Of a DNA stretch of 64,000 nucleotides, positions 1-8,733 are shown piece after piece (the first letter of the stretch is position 1; each line of letters opens with the position of its first letter). The notes beneath the pieces are model-generated. The model worked only from the letters and a program-made list of their open reading frames with translations. It had not been told where the DNA came from and did not search any database. Source of the stretch: Dyadobacter psychrophilus. GTDB taxonomy: Bacteria; Bacteroidota; Bacteroidia; Cytophagales; Spirosomataceae. The DNA lies in contig NZ_FUZA01000005.1 in NCBI RefSeq assembly GCF_900167945.1, positions 62,001-126,000 on the forward strand. Reading direction: 5' to 3'. Position numbers and translations under genes: made by a program.

Positions 1-1511
1 TTGATATGATAATTATACTTGTCGCGCAGGATTTTGGCCTCCGCATCATATTTTTTATCTCCCGTAACGTGCCTGGCAACATTCAGGAACGAGAGCATCA
101 CCGCTGAATTCAGGCCTCGCTGATCATAGCCATACACAGAATTGAAATATTCGGGAGAAAAATCACCCCAGCGCGTCACTTTGCCATCGTGATCTACAAG
201 TTTGTACCCATGGCGTATCAAATGATCGGTCATGTCGCCGACCACATCCCGTACTGCCTGCTTTTCTTCTTCGGTCTTGGCAACCAGATCATAATAAATG
301 CCATAGAAGAAAAAGTGTCCGGCCAGCTCATCCGAGCTGGTATCACATTTCCAGTAATATTTGCCGTCTTTGCTTTTGGGAAAACGCGGGTAAATGTCCT
401 TCCACATCGGATCGTGCTGCTGGTTACGGAGATTATCCTCGCGACTGTGTGTTTCGTTTACTTTTTCGGGCCAGTCCACCGGGATAATAACCCTTGCGGG
501 AAAGCCCTTTTCATGCGTGATGTCCACGAGCCATTTACAGGCTTTGAAACTTCTGTCCGCCAGTGCTTTTGCCTCAGGATCACCCGTAGCGGCATATCGG
601 AATGCTTGTGCGGCTCCGTACATGGAGGTGTACATGCCATCATTATCCGAAATGGCAACCTCGGAACTGGCTACATTAAACTGCTCTTTCAAATGACTTT
701 GCGCCACAAAACCCATGCGGTTATGGCGTTCTTCCACCTGTCTGGTAAAGATCCGGGCTTTTTCTTCAAGTGATATGGACTGCCGTACAATCTGGCTGAT
801 ACCCTTATCCGTCCCAATCCACACGGTGCCGTTGTTAGCCTGAATGGCGATGGCATTCACGTGGTCGTCTGGAAGCCAGCGGCGGCTGAAACGATATTTA
901 AACTGATCATTATCAACTTGAATAGCTCCTTTTTTTGTGCCAAACCAAACGATTCCGTCAGGTCCTGCCGCAGCGCACGTGAACTGGTTATAGGGCAAAC
1001 CTTCCTTTCCCGTAAATAATTTCCATTTATTTCCATCCAGATAACCAACACCTTCCTCAGACCCAAACCAAAGGCGACCTTTGGAATCGGTTACCAGCGC
1101 TGCAACATTCCGGAGCGACCAGCTATAATGTTCGTTTTCCGGGAAGATCCTTTCGGGGTTTTTGCCTTTTTGAAAAAAATATAAACCTTCGGCACAACCA
1201 ATTGCCTGACCATTCTTGTAAGGTATGGCAGCCAATATTTTTGTTCCGGGGATGACTGGTAACGAAGCTTTGGGAGCCGGTTTTTCATTGGAGACTGTAA
1301 TCCATTTGCCGTTACTGAACTGTGCGGATTTACCTGCAATCGACGCAACCGGCTGATTATTTTTGAATGCGATCTGAATCACTTTCCCATTCGGCAAACC
1401 CGTTCCAGAGCCGTGTATTGTAACTACTTCCTGAACAAACTTCTGGTCTGGCACGGATTGTGCTAGGAGGTGAAACGGAAAAAAAAGGACCCAGTAAAAG
1501 AGCGATTTCAT
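1..1511 (-). CDS. Propeller-domain secreted protein with C-terminal helical domain, 3' end outside window
   Basis: An open frame of at least 503 codons starts at ATG 1511 and runs off the left edge without a stop. The N-terminus (MKSLFYWVLFFPFHLLAQS) is a signal peptide. Residues about 130-235 hold three blade motifs of the two-component-regulator propeller type (GRLWFGSEEG, GIVWFGTKKG, GTVWIGTDKG). From about residue 270 the sequence changes to a helix-rich region with many aromatic and acidic residues (YWKCDTSSDELAGHFFFY, GKVTRWGDFSPEYF) that resembles an alpha/alpha-barrel, perhaps an enzyme domain. The propeller blades are seen directly; the nature of the C-terminal part is inference. No kinase or DNA-binding part is visible in the portion present. 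It is divergent from the SGNH hydrolase gene at 1739. Confidence 0.75.
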   Translation of the reverse strand, partial: MKSLFYWVLFFPFHLLAQSVPDQKFVQEVVTIHGSGTGLPNGKVIQIAFKNNQPVASIAGKSAQFSNGKWITVSNEKPAPKASLPVIPGTKILAAIPYKNGQAIGCAEGLYFFQKGKNPERIFPENEHYSWSLRNVAALVTDSKGRLWFGSEEGVGYLDGNKWKLFTGKEGLPYNQFTCAAAGPDGIVWFGTKKGAIQVDNDQFKYRFSRRWLPDDHVNAIAIQANNGTVWIGTDKGISQIVRQSISLEEKARIFTRQVEERHNRMGFVAQSHLKEQFNVASSEVAISDNDGMYTSMYGAAQAFRYAATGDPEAKALADRSFKACKWLVDITHEKGFPARVIIPVDWPEKVNETHSREDNLRNQQHDPMWKDIYPRFPKSKDGKYYWKCDTSSDELAGHFFFYGIYYDLVAKTEEEKQAVRDVVGDMTDHLIRHGYKLVDHDGKVTRWGDFSPEYFNSVYGYDQRGLNSAVMLSFLNVARHVTGDKKYDAEAKILRDKYNYHI

Positions 1512-1738
1512 GAATATAAATAGGAGAGTTTAGGAAAAGGAACACACTTTATACTTGTAGCTATCACAAAGAGGCTACTCGTTATGCACCTGGTATGTTC
1601 TTTGATTACATTGTATTTGCCGCGAAGGATCGAATTTGATACGCAAAAAGTAACATTAAAACATGTGGAGTTCACAGACGCGTAACATTAAGATCGTACT
1701 TTTAAGAAGTCGGATTTTGGGCGAACATTATATTGCGT

Positions 1739-2341
1739 ATGAATTGGTATGAGGATGAAGTTGTGAGGGTGGAAAAGGAATGTCAAAAGTTGTCTTTTCA
1801 GCCGGAAACATTGTTTTATGGTAGTTCCAGCATTAATCTCTGGACTACATTGTATACGGATTTTGAGGATATTAAACCTGTTAATCTGGGTTTTGGAGGT
1901 TCAACATTGGCAGCATGTTCCTGGTTTTTCGACCGGATCATGGCGCAAGTCAGTTCCGCAAAGACGGTAATTATTTATGCAGGCGACAACGACCTGGGCG
2001 ATGGCCGGAATCCGATGGAAGTTTGCCTTTATTACAGGCAGCTCATCGGCCAGATCCGCGTGAAATTTGGCGATATCCCCTGCTATTATATTAGCATTAA
2101 GCCCAGTTTACAACGTTGGGAAATCATTTCTCAGATAAAAACGGCGAACAGGCTGATCCTGCAGGAGATCAATGAAGATCCTAATCAGCATTATATTAAC
2201 ATTTTTCCCGCCATGCTTGATGAGCAAGGCACGCCTGCGAGGGAATTGTTTGAACAGGACGGATTACACTTAAGTCCGTCCGGCTATGCATTATGGAAGA
2301 AGGCAATCCGAAACGCGTTAAACCTCTCAACGAACGATTAA
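1739..2341 (+). CDS. SGNH/GDSL-type hydrolase
   Basis: A 200-residue protein with the four SGNH blocks: the serine block LFYGSSSINLW near residue 27, the glycine block NLGFGGSTLA near 50, the asparagine block YAGDNDLGDG near 80, and the catalytic Asp/His block DGLHLSPSGY near 180. These families hydrolyse esters on carbohydrates, lipids or acylated sugars; the substrate cannot be told. No signal peptide is visible, so it is probably cytoplasmic. The open frame extends two codons upstream to TTG 1733, but ATG 1739 is the natural start. It lies one base before the next gene, an alpha/beta-hydrolase esterase, so the two are almost certainly cotranscribed and may deacylate the same compound. Confidence 0.85.
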   Translation: MNWYEDEVVRVEKECQKLSFQPETLFYGSSSINLWTTLYTDFEDIKPVNLGFGGSTLAACSWFFDRIMAQVSSAKTVIIYAGDNDLGDGRNPMEVCLYYRQLIGQIRVKFGDIPCYYISIKPSLQRWEIISQIKTANRLILQEINEDPNQHYINIFPAMLDEQGTPARELFEQDGLHLSPSGYALWKKAIRNALNLSTND

Positions 2342-2342
2342 T

Positions 2343-3095
2343 ATGATAAGCGCACCGCATGCCGTTGTCATGGAAAGGGAGTACCAGAAATGGTTCAGCC
2401 CCGCCTTGAACAGACATATGGAAATGCTGATTTTCGGTTCCGGAGGCGTTCCTATTCTGTTCTTCCCGACCCGCGCCGCCCATTTTTATGATCTGGAAAA
2501 CTGGAAAATTATTGAGGCCATGCGCGAGCGGATCGTCAATGGAGAAATCCAGGTTTTTTGTGTTGACAGCGTTGATCAGGAAAGTTTCTATTCATCTGAT
2601 CCGCCTAACCAGCGGATAATCAGACATTTGCAATACGAACGCTATATTTTGAAAGAAGTTATTCCTTTTATCAAAAAAAGAAACAAATCAAAACAATTAA
2701 CTGTCACCGGATGCAGCCTCGGCGGTTATCATGCTGTGAACATTGGATTAAAACATCCCACAGTTTTTACCAAAATTGTGGGCATGAGCGCCCGCTACGA
2801 CCTTACCAAACCCCTGCCTTTTTTCGCCGACCTGTTTGACGGCTATTTCGATGAGAATATTTATTACAATATGCCCAACCACTTTGTGCCCGGCATTTGT
2901 GATAAAAAACTCCTGCAACAAATCAGAAAGATAGACATTACCCTGGTAATAGGCCGCGAAGATTCGTTTCTGGCCGATAACGAGCGGTTAAGCGCTGCAT
3001 TATCTCAAATAGGCGTGCCGCACAAACTGTACATATGGGATGAGGAGGCGCACCGCCCGCGATATTGGCGCGAAATGGTCAAGTTGTATTTGTAG
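2343..3095 (+). CDS. Alpha/beta-hydrolase fold esterase
   Basis: A 250-residue protein of the putative-esterase (esterase D-like) group. The nucleophile elbow GCSLGGYHAV lies near residue 120, a candidate acid GREDSF near 204, and the catalytic His in EEAHRPRYW near 236. The oxyanion-side motif LIFGSGGVPILFFPT is near the N-terminus. There is no signal peptide, so it should be cytoplasmic. The start ATG is one base after the stop of the SGNH hydrolase gene, which implies translational coupling. The family is clear from the catalytic triad; the substrate is unknown. Confidence 0.8.
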   Translation: MISAPHAVVMEREYQKWFSPALNRHMEMLIFGSGGVPILFFPTRAAHFYDLENWKIIEAMRERIVNGEIQVFCVDSVDQESFYSSDPPNQRIIRHLQYERYILKEVIPFIKKRNKSKQLTVTGCSLGGYHAVNIGLKHPTVFTKIVGMSARYDLTKPLPFFADLFDGYFDENIYYNMPNHFVPGICDKKLLQQIRKIDITLVIGREDSFLADNERLSAALSQIGVPHKLYIWDEEAHRPRYWREMVKLYL

Positions 3096-3151
3096 GATGA
3101 CTTGGCATGGTTTGTTTAGTTTAAAGATTTCAAATTTTAAACTGAAAAACC

Positions 3152-3694
3152 ATGCTTGATGAATTGTTCAATCTCATAAAACAAAACGGACAACAGGCAG
3201 TTGTTGAGAATAACGAAGTGCCAAACGAGCACAACGAGGCCGTTATGCAGGAAGCTCAGTCGTCCATCGTAGATGGTTTGAGTAATATCAAAGAGCCGGA
3301 TCAGGTGAATAGCCTGTTCGAGTCAGTGCAGAACGGCCAGGCCGAAAGTAACCCGGCGGTTCAGCAAATCTCAAATAATTTTACAGGCAACATTATGCAG
3401 AAGTTCGGCATCAATGGCAGCACAGCGGCAAGCATTGCTTCGGCAATTATACCGGTTGTCCTCGCTAAAATGGCCAACCGCGGCGGACAAGGCGGGGCCG
3501 GAGGACTCGACCTCGGCGGCTTACTCGGCTCACTAACCGGCGGCAGGTTCGGCGGTGGGAACCTGGGTGGAAGCAGCACGTCTTCCGGCGGCGGCTTAGG
3601 TGGAAACCTCGGCAGTATGGGCGCCAAGTTAGGGCTGGATAAAGACGGCGACGGCGATGTGGATCTGAATGATCTGACTAAGATGTTTAAGTAA
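3152..3694 (+). CDS. DUF937-like small protein with glycine-rich segment and EF-hand-like C-terminus
   Basis: A 180-residue protein. The first ~100 residues are helical and resemble DUF937-type proteins (VPNEHNEAVMQEAQSSI, then a hydrophobic helix ASIASAIIPVVLAKM). Residues about 112-155 are almost all Gly, Ser, Leu and Asn. The C-terminus carries DKDGDGDVDLNDL, a good Ca-binding EF-hand/dockerin-type loop. There is no signal peptide. It starts 56 bases after the esterase gene and ends in a strong hairpin at 3716-3768. Function unknown; the domain assignment is from memory of the family, not from a search. Confidence 0.75.
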   Translation: MLDELFNLIKQNGQQAVVENNEVPNEHNEAVMQEAQSSIVDGLSNIKEPDQVNSLFESVQNGQAESNPAVQQISNNFTGNIMQKFGINGSTAASIASAIIPVVLAKMANRGGQGGAGGLDLGGLLGSLTGGRFGGGNLGGSSTSSGGGLGGNLGSMGAKLGLDKDGDGDVDLNDLTKMFK

Positions 3695-3715
3695 ACTCAA
3701 TCTCAGTGATAATGC

Positions 3716-3768
3716 AAATCGGTCATTAGCACACATTTTATCTTAGAATGTGTGCTAATGACCGATTT
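3716..3768. terminator. Bidirectional terminator hairpin
   Basis: A perfect 22-bp inverted repeat (3716-3737 with 3747-3768) around a 9-base loop, flanked by A/T runs on both sides. It lies between the convergent genes ending at 3694 and 3799 and should stop transcription in both directions. Confidence 0.8.
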
Positions 3769-3798
3769 TGCTTCCAACGTATATCATTCCTGGCAATC

Positions 3799-5145
3799 CT
3801 ACTCGTTCACCAACAACCCCGGATACAAAGTCCCGTCGGCGCTTGGAAAATTTAACCCTAATAGCTTGGCAATGATCGGGGCGATGTCTTGCAGGCCCAT
3901 TTCAGGAACTACGGCGCCTGGTTTGATGCCTTTTCCGAATGCTACGAAGCCGGTTTGGATCTCTTTAAAGTCGGGGAAGAAGCCGTGGGTGCCTCCGCTG
4001 GATGCGCGCATGAAATCGCCAGTTGCAGCTCCGCTGATGGTGATGCCTTGCACAGGCGCGATGGCGAGAGATGCATTAGGATCGGAACCTACTGCGTCCA
4101 GTGCTGCGCGGTCTTTTACTGCGAAAAGATTTTTCTGATTTGCTGGCAGTTGATCCAGGATTTGCTTCACTTTTTCAAGCGTTTTTGTATCGTTTTTATC
4201 TTTCAAATGTAAAAACGCTGAGCCGCCGGAGCTGTGGAAATAGGCTTTCCAGGCTGCCTTGTTGTTCGGGTCGTAAAGTCCTGCTTTCGCTAACAAAATA
4301 TTAGGTGCAATGGCGGTGTGGATGTCTACAAAACCGTGGTCGCCCGTAATAATGAATGTTGTCTTCTCTCGGATGCCTGCTTTTTCAGTGGCCTCAATGA
4401 TAGCCTTAATGCCCCGGTCCACGCTGGATAGAGAAGCCCTCACTTTGTCGCCGTCACGTCCCTGCTCATGCTCGAAATGGTCGACGGCAACAAGGTGTAC
4501 AGCCAGAAATGACGGCTTGTACTGGCGGATCAGGTAACTGCTGATGCGTGACATGTTGTCGTCAATGCTCAGGTAATCGCCGTCAAAATCAATTTCTTCA
4601 AGCTTTCCGGTGGCATTCTGCTGGATTTCTTCATACAGACCTTTTGGAAACGAATTTTCAGAAAGCGCTTTGGTCATATTGCGTTTTCCGCCTTTTGTTT
4701 CAGGTAAATACCAAAACTCAGGAATGTTATAATCAGCGGGGCTGCCTACGGAAACCGGCCAGAAAACCGAGGCTGTTTTTAACCCTTTCTCTTTTGCAAC
4801 ACTAAAAATCGTGGGCACTTTAATCGTGCTGTAATCCCAGATCCACTTGCCCGTCACTTCGAGCGGCTCAGAAGGCGTGTTATAATAAACGCCGTGCTTA
4901 ATAGGTTTAACTCCGGTGATAATGGTGGTGTGGGAAGGGTAGGTTACAGTTGGGAAAACCCCGGTAACACCATCGGAGTAAGCGCCGGTTTGCATACCCT
5001 GGCGCAGGTTCACCATGGACCAGTTTGCGTCTTTGTAAAATTCAGGACGAAGCCCGTCAATGCTGATGAGGATCACGTGAGAATCTTGCGCGAATGTGGA
5101 GAATGAAAGAGCGAAAAGGCCTATGGAGGCAAATATTTTTTTCAT
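3799..5145 (-). CDS. Secreted nucleotide pyrophosphatase/phosphodiesterase (alkaline phosphatase superfamily)
   Basis: A 448-residue protein with a signal peptide (MKKIFASIGLFALSFSTFAQ). It shows the metal-site and nucleophile pattern of type I phosphodiesterases/NPPs: ISIDGLRPE (metal Asp), FPTVTYPSHT with the nucleophilic Thr near residue 70, VAVDHFEHEQG, ITGDHGF and GGTHGF carrying further metal-binding Asp and His residues. Members release phosphate or nucleotides from phosphodiesters in the periplasm. It is downstream of an Oar-like TonB receptor on the same strand, separated by a strong terminator hairpin. The receptor promoter has Pho-box-like repeats, which fits a role in scavenging organic phosphate (inference). 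Confidence 0.88.
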   Translation of the reverse strand: MKKIFASIGLFALSFSTFAQDSHVILISIDGLRPEFYKDANWSMVNLRQGMQTGAYSDGVTGVFPTVTYPSHTTIITGVKPIKHGVYYNTPSEPLEVTGKWIWDYSTIKVPTIFSVAKEKGLKTASVFWPVSVGSPADYNIPEFWYLPETKGGKRNMTKALSENSFPKGLYEEIQQNATGKLEEIDFDGDYLSIDDNMSRISSYLIRQYKPSFLAVHLVAVDHFEHEQGRDGDKVRASLSSVDRGIKAIIEATEKAGIREKTTFIITGDHGFVDIHTAIAPNILLAKAGLYDPNNKAAWKAYFHSSGGSAFLHLKDKNDTKTLEKVKQILDQLPANQKNLFAVKDRAALDAVGSDPNASLAIAPVQGITISGAATGDFMRASSGGTHGFFPDFKEIQTGFVAFGKGIKPGAVVPEMGLQDIAPIIAKLLGLNFPSADGTLYPGLLVNE

Positions 5146-5178
5146 TGTATTTATTTTTTTAATGCATTCTGCTAAAAT

Positions 5179-5222
5179 AAAAAGCTACCCTTGTCCGCCT
5201 GAGCGGACAAGGGTAGCTTTTT
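5179..5222 (-). terminator. Intrinsic terminator after the Oar-like receptor gene
   Basis: A 20-bp perfect stem (5179-5198 with 5203-5222) and a 4-base loop. Read on the minus strand it is followed by a T-rich tail. It sits between the receptor stop and the phosphodiesterase start, so it may lower expression of the second gene. Confidence 0.8.
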
Positions 5223-5230
5223 ATTTTTTA

Positions 5231-8200
5231 TTAAAACCCGTATCTCAAACCAAGCTGAATTTGGTAAGGGTTACCGTTCAAGCTGGATACACCGGTTCCT
5301 GCACTCATGTTGTAAACATATTGCTGTGTTGCAGGATCGAAACTTTTGATGGTGTAAAGGTTCTGTTTTCCAAGGTTTTTACCAACGCCCCAATCGTGGT
5401 TCAACATGTTGGCAACATTGAAAATATCAACAGAAGCTTCCAATCCATGTCCCTGGAACAGTTTGAAACGTTTCGCAAGACGCAAGTCAAACACACCATA
5501 GAAATCGTTGATACCACCGTTGCGCTCAGCCATTTTGCCCATATCCCTTGTGATATAATCCTTAATGCTCTGCTCTGCTTCCGGGTTGTCAAGAATTGTC
5601 TGGATGCCTTTGCGGATATATTCTGGTGTTTCCGGGTTATTCGGATTATAAATGTAAGCCAAGTCATTCGACGATACGAAGTCACCGTTCATGTTACCGC
5701 TTACTGCCATCGAGTAGCGCGTTCCGCCAATTCCTGAGTAGCGAAGACCGATTGTTACACCATAAATGCTTGGCGCTGTTCCGTAGAATACGATTTTGCT
5801 GCGGAACTGGTTGTTGGCATAAGCCATCTTGCTCAAATTGCGCGGATCATCAGCCACCATCAAATCGAGCGTTGCTGTGTTGGCCACGTTTCCGTTGTAA
5901 GATGTGTTGTCTTTTGAATCATTCCATGTGTAAGATGCAGTAATCTGTCCGTCTTTGAAGTAACGATATGTTCCGTCGATTACAACTGCATACTGGTTTT
6001 TCTTGCCTTCGCTGTTCAGTTCAAGCACGCGACCTACATTTTTGGTCTTACGGCTGTTCAACCAGTTGGTTGCACCGTTTTTAGCATTAATACTCTCAGC
6101 CGGCACATATACGCCACGGTTAGCTTCCGCTGCGATGCGGAAGAATGGATCTTCTACCATGTTGCGGTCTACATACATATAGTTGTTACGCGCCCATGAA
6201 GCATATCCGCTCACACCCACACGCAGACGGTCGCTGAAAAAGTGGTTGTAAGAGAAGTTGGTTTTATAAACAACCGGGATTTTCGCGTCTTTGCTATTGG
6301 TGTTGATAGTTACCAGTCTTTCAATGCCAGGAATGTTGAAAAGCTCTGCGCCTGGTGCTGTGGAAGGATCTGCGCGGTAGCCGGGGAAGTTTGGCTTTGG
6401 AACCAGGTCGCCCTGGATTTCCACCGAAGCAACTCTTGTTCCGTCAAACAGCATGTTGTTGATCATCGAGTAAGGGTTCAAAGCCGAGCCAAAAACACCC
6501 GCACCGAAACGAACGATATCCTTGCTCTGCTCATTTACATCCCATGTAAATTGTACACGTGGCTGTAATTGCGTCGTGTTGATCACATTGTCCGTACGCA
6601 AGCCCAGTTCATCGAAAACCACCTGGCTGAAATTCGCTTTGTTCAGATATTGTGTGTTGTCCAAACGCAAGCCTGCCATCATTTCGAGACCGAGCGCCAG
6701 TTTTGTGTCCATTTGAGCATAAATTCCTGTGCTCAGAGAGTTTACAACATTGCTTGGATCTTCAAGCAGGTTAATTTCCCTTGCATAACGATAAGGCGTC
6801 AGGTTGTTGAAATTTTCCAGACCAGTGAAGTAAAAACGTCCGTTCATCTCGCTTCCGTAACGCGATTTCATCCGGTTGTACATCACGTCAAGACCGAAAG
6901 TAAAGTTGATCTTTCCTGTATTGTAATAAAAGTTATCAACCAGCTGAACCACAGTTCCTTTAAACCATTCAGGCGAGAAACGCTGTCCACCGATTTGGAT
7001 TGAAGTGTTGTAATTGTTTGTTCCTGAAACAGATTGCACGTTTTCAACGATTGCGCGCGGGATACCATCCGAAGGAAGTTCAGAGCTTGGAATGATAGCC
7101 TGATCTTCATAAAAGTGCTGCAATTTCAGCTCATTGGTGATTTTTGGGTTGATAATGGTCCGCAACGATGCCATGATGCTGTTATCAAATCTTTTCCGGT
7201 CGATATAGGACTCATAAGCATTGATACCACTATTGTCACCTTCCGAAAGCGCGTCGTTTTCAATCACCATGTTATTGCGCAGCGTCAAAAGGTTCCTTGA
7301 ATTCAACTGCCAGTCGATCTTCGCAAAAATAGCGTCAGTTCCCTTTTTCTTTCCAAAAGCACCAAACTGAGGGTTATTTGAAACGCCGTATTTTGTTCTG
7401 GCGATGTCAGAGAACTTGTCCAAAGTTTCCTGCGTCACTTTGTTGGCAGCTTCATCAGCAGGGGACTGAATGTTGGCAATGTATAAAGGACGTGAGTCGG
7501 CCTGGTGATCCCATGCTACGAAGAAATGCGCCTTGTCTTTTTTGATCGCTCCGCCCAATGAAGCTCCATATTGATAGGTGGAGAAATCCTGCACCCTTTT
7601 GTTTCCTCTCAAATCATAACCGCTTGAAAGCCAATCTGTACGCATAAATGTAAATGCGCTTCCTGAAAGTTTGTTCGTTCCGGATTTGGTAACTGTACTA
7701 ATTGTACCACCACCTGCACGGCCCATTGTAACGTCATATTCGTTAGTAACTACTTTAAATTCGCGGATTGCTTCCATTGAAATGGAATAAGCTCCCTGCG
7801 TTGATCCACCCGCAATAGTTCCGCGCGATGTCATACCATCCAAAGTAAAGTTGGTAGAAGACGCGAGCTGTCCACCCAAACTGCTTCCGTTGCTCAAAGG
7901 CGAAAGATCGATAAGGGATGTGAAATTTCTACCATTAACAGGCAACTTGGCAATGTCTTTCGCCGTGATCGGTGTAGAAGAACCCAATGTTACAACAGTG
8001 TTTTTCAACGAGTTAGCCTTAATGTCTACGGCTTGCAACTCGGTAGCGCTGTTTTCCATCGCGAAATTCAGCCTCAGCTGATCGCCCTGGTTCAATGCGT
8101 ATCCTGTTTTCTTTTGCTCTCCAAAACCAATAAAGGAAACGGTGATGGAGTAAGGCGAACCAAGCGGCAATTGCTTGATAATGTAGTCTCCGTTCATGTC

Positions 8201-8386
8201 TGTAACTGTACCCGCCTGAAAACCAGTGGATTCGTTTCTGACCAAAACGGTTGCGCCCGGGATCGGGCCTGCATTTACTTCGGTGACTTTCCCAATGATG
8301 GTTGCTTCGTTACCCTGCGCGTAAAGATTGGCGGAGCAGAAGCACATTGCGATGACCACAATGAGTCCGGTAATTAATCGATTCAT
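5231..8386 (-). CDS. Oar-like TonB-dependent receptor
   Basis: A 1051-residue outer-membrane protein. It has a signal peptide (ends NLYAQ), a carboxypeptidase-regulatory-like beta-sandwich at about 30-115 (IIGKVTEVNAGPIPGATV), a plug region from about 120 (LPVNGRNFTSLIDLSP, FTLDGMTSRG, FKVVTNEYDVTMGRAGGG) and a long beta-barrel ending GLRYGF with the expected terminal Phe. The layout matches Oar/TonB receptors that lack a SusD partner. No SusD gene is adjacent; the next gene downstream is a phosphodiesterase. The promoter region carries 11-bp-phased TTAA(C) repeats. Likely substrate: a phosphorylated or nucleotide compound (inference from context only). Confidence 0.85.
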   Translation of the reverse strand: MNRLITGLIVVIAMCFCSANLYAQGNEATIIGKVTEVNAGPIPGATVLVRNESTGFQAGTVTDMNGDYIIKQLPLGSPYSITVSFIGFGEQKKTGYALNQGDQLRLNFAMENSATELQAVDIKANSLKNTVVTLGSSTPITAKDIAKLPVNGRNFTSLIDLSPLSNGSSLGGQLASSTNFTLDGMTSRGTIAGGSTQGAYSISMEAIREFKVVTNEYDVTMGRAGGGTISTVTKSGTNKLSGSAFTFMRTDWLSSGYDLRGNKRVQDFSTYQYGASLGGAIKKDKAHFFVAWDHQADSRPLYIANIQSPADEAANKVTQETLDKFSDIARTKYGVSNNPQFGAFGKKKGTDAIFAKIDWQLNSRNLLTLRNNMVIENDALSEGDNSGINAYESYIDRKRFDNSIMASLRTIINPKITNELKLQHFYEDQAIIPSSELPSDGIPRAIVENVQSVSGTNNYNTSIQIGGQRFSPEWFKGTVVQLVDNFYYNTGKINFTFGLDVMYNRMKSRYGSEMNGRFYFTGLENFNNLTPYRYAREINLLEDPSNVVNSLSTGIYAQMDTKLALGLEMMAGLRLDNTQYLNKANFSQVVFDELGLRTDNVINTTQLQPRVQFTWDVNEQSKDIVRFGAGVFGSALNPYSMINNMLFDGTRVASVEIQGDLVPKPNFPGYRADPSTAPGAELFNIPGIERLVTINTNSKDAKIPVVYKTNFSYNHFFSDRLRVGVSGYASWARNNYMYVDRNMVEDPFFRIAAEANRGVYVPAESINAKNGATNWLNSRKTKNVGRVLELNSEGKKNQYAVVIDGTYRYFKDGQITASYTWNDSKDNTSYNGNVANTATLDLMVADDPRNLSKMAYANNQFRSKIVFYGTAPSIYGVTIGLRYSGIGGTRYSMAVSGNMNGDFVSSNDLAYIYNPNNPETPEYIRKGIQTILDNPEAEQSIKDYITRDMGKMAERNGGINDFYGVFDLRLAKRFKLFQGHGLEASVDIFNVANMLNHDWGVGKNLGKQNLYTIKSFDPATQQYVYNMSAGTGVSSLNGNPYQIQLGLRYGF

Positions 8387-8460
8387 GTTTGGTGAGTTAA
8401 ATGAGTAATAGTTGTGATTGGATAAAAATGCCTTGTCAGGGCAGGGAGGTTTAACGCCCG

Positions 8461-8468
8461 CAAAAGTA
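8461..8468 (-). promoter_or_regulatory. -7 promoter element of the Oar-like receptor gene
   Basis: On the minus strand this reads TACTTTTG, a perfect match to the Bacteroidota -7 consensus TAnnTTTG, about 75 bases before the start codon. No good -33 TTG lies at the normal distance; the place is occupied by the 11-bp repeats, as in activator-dependent promoters. Confidence 0.5.
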
Positions 8469-8474
8469 GACAGG

Positions 8475-8518
8475 CAATGTTAAGGCTGTGTTAACGGTGC
8501 GTTAACGGATAATTAAGG
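8475..8518 (-). promoter_or_regulatory. Candidate Pho-box: four TTAA(C) repeats with 11-bp period
   Basis: On the minus strand the sequence reads as four consecutive 11-mers: TTAATTATCCG, TTAACGCACCG, TTAACACAGCC, TTAACATTGCC. The array stops a few bases before the -7 element. PyTTAAPyPy-type octamers separated by 3 bases are the known Pho-box layout of cyanobacterial SphR, and Bacillus PhoP also binds repeats with an 11-bp period. That a PhoB-type regulator binds here is inference. Confidence 0.5.
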
Positions 8519-8733
8519 TTGAAGGAAGCAGATTAGGATAGGGGAAGTTTGAAAAAAGTCTACGTAAAAATGCAATTTAATACAAGTATAGTGCTAGTTA
8601 GTTCTACTTTATAAGGCCATGAGGTCAAATTATTAAATTGTTAAATAGCATTTCCTCAAAAGAACATGTTATCGGAATTATTCAATTTTGCGGCCTCAAA
8701 ATTGCGTTATCTACTAAACATGACCTATTTCTC

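Larger units (their letters stand above)
8387..8733. other. Divergent intergenic region between Oar-like receptor and SusC 1
   Basis: About 350 bases without a gene. The left part holds the receptor promoter and the 11-bp repeats described separately. The right part (8519-8733) is A/T-rich. A TTG-initiated extension of the SusC frame reaches back to 8638, but its translation does not look like a signal peptide. Weak -7-like matches are GAAGTTTG near 8545 and CAATTTTG at 8683-8690; neither has a convincing -33 element. Confidence 0.5.

Noticed and set aside
189..773. A 194-codon plus-strand open frame near the left edge
   Set aside because: It is antisense to the propeller-domain gene, whose frame is continuous with clear blade motifs; the plus frame shows no recognisable protein.
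1650..1691. Direct repeat GTAACATTAA at 1650 and 1682 upstream of the SGNH gene
   Set aside because: Only two copies 32 bases apart in A/T-rich sequence; could be chance.
3716..3768. 22-bp perfect inverted repeat as a mobile-element end or attachment site
   Set aside because: It lies between convergent genes with A/T flanks, no target duplication or integrase; a terminator explains it.
8638..8733. N-terminal extension of SusC 1 from TTG 8638
   Set aside because: The 32 extra residues do not resemble a signal peptide or conserved SusC sequence; ATG 8734 is better.
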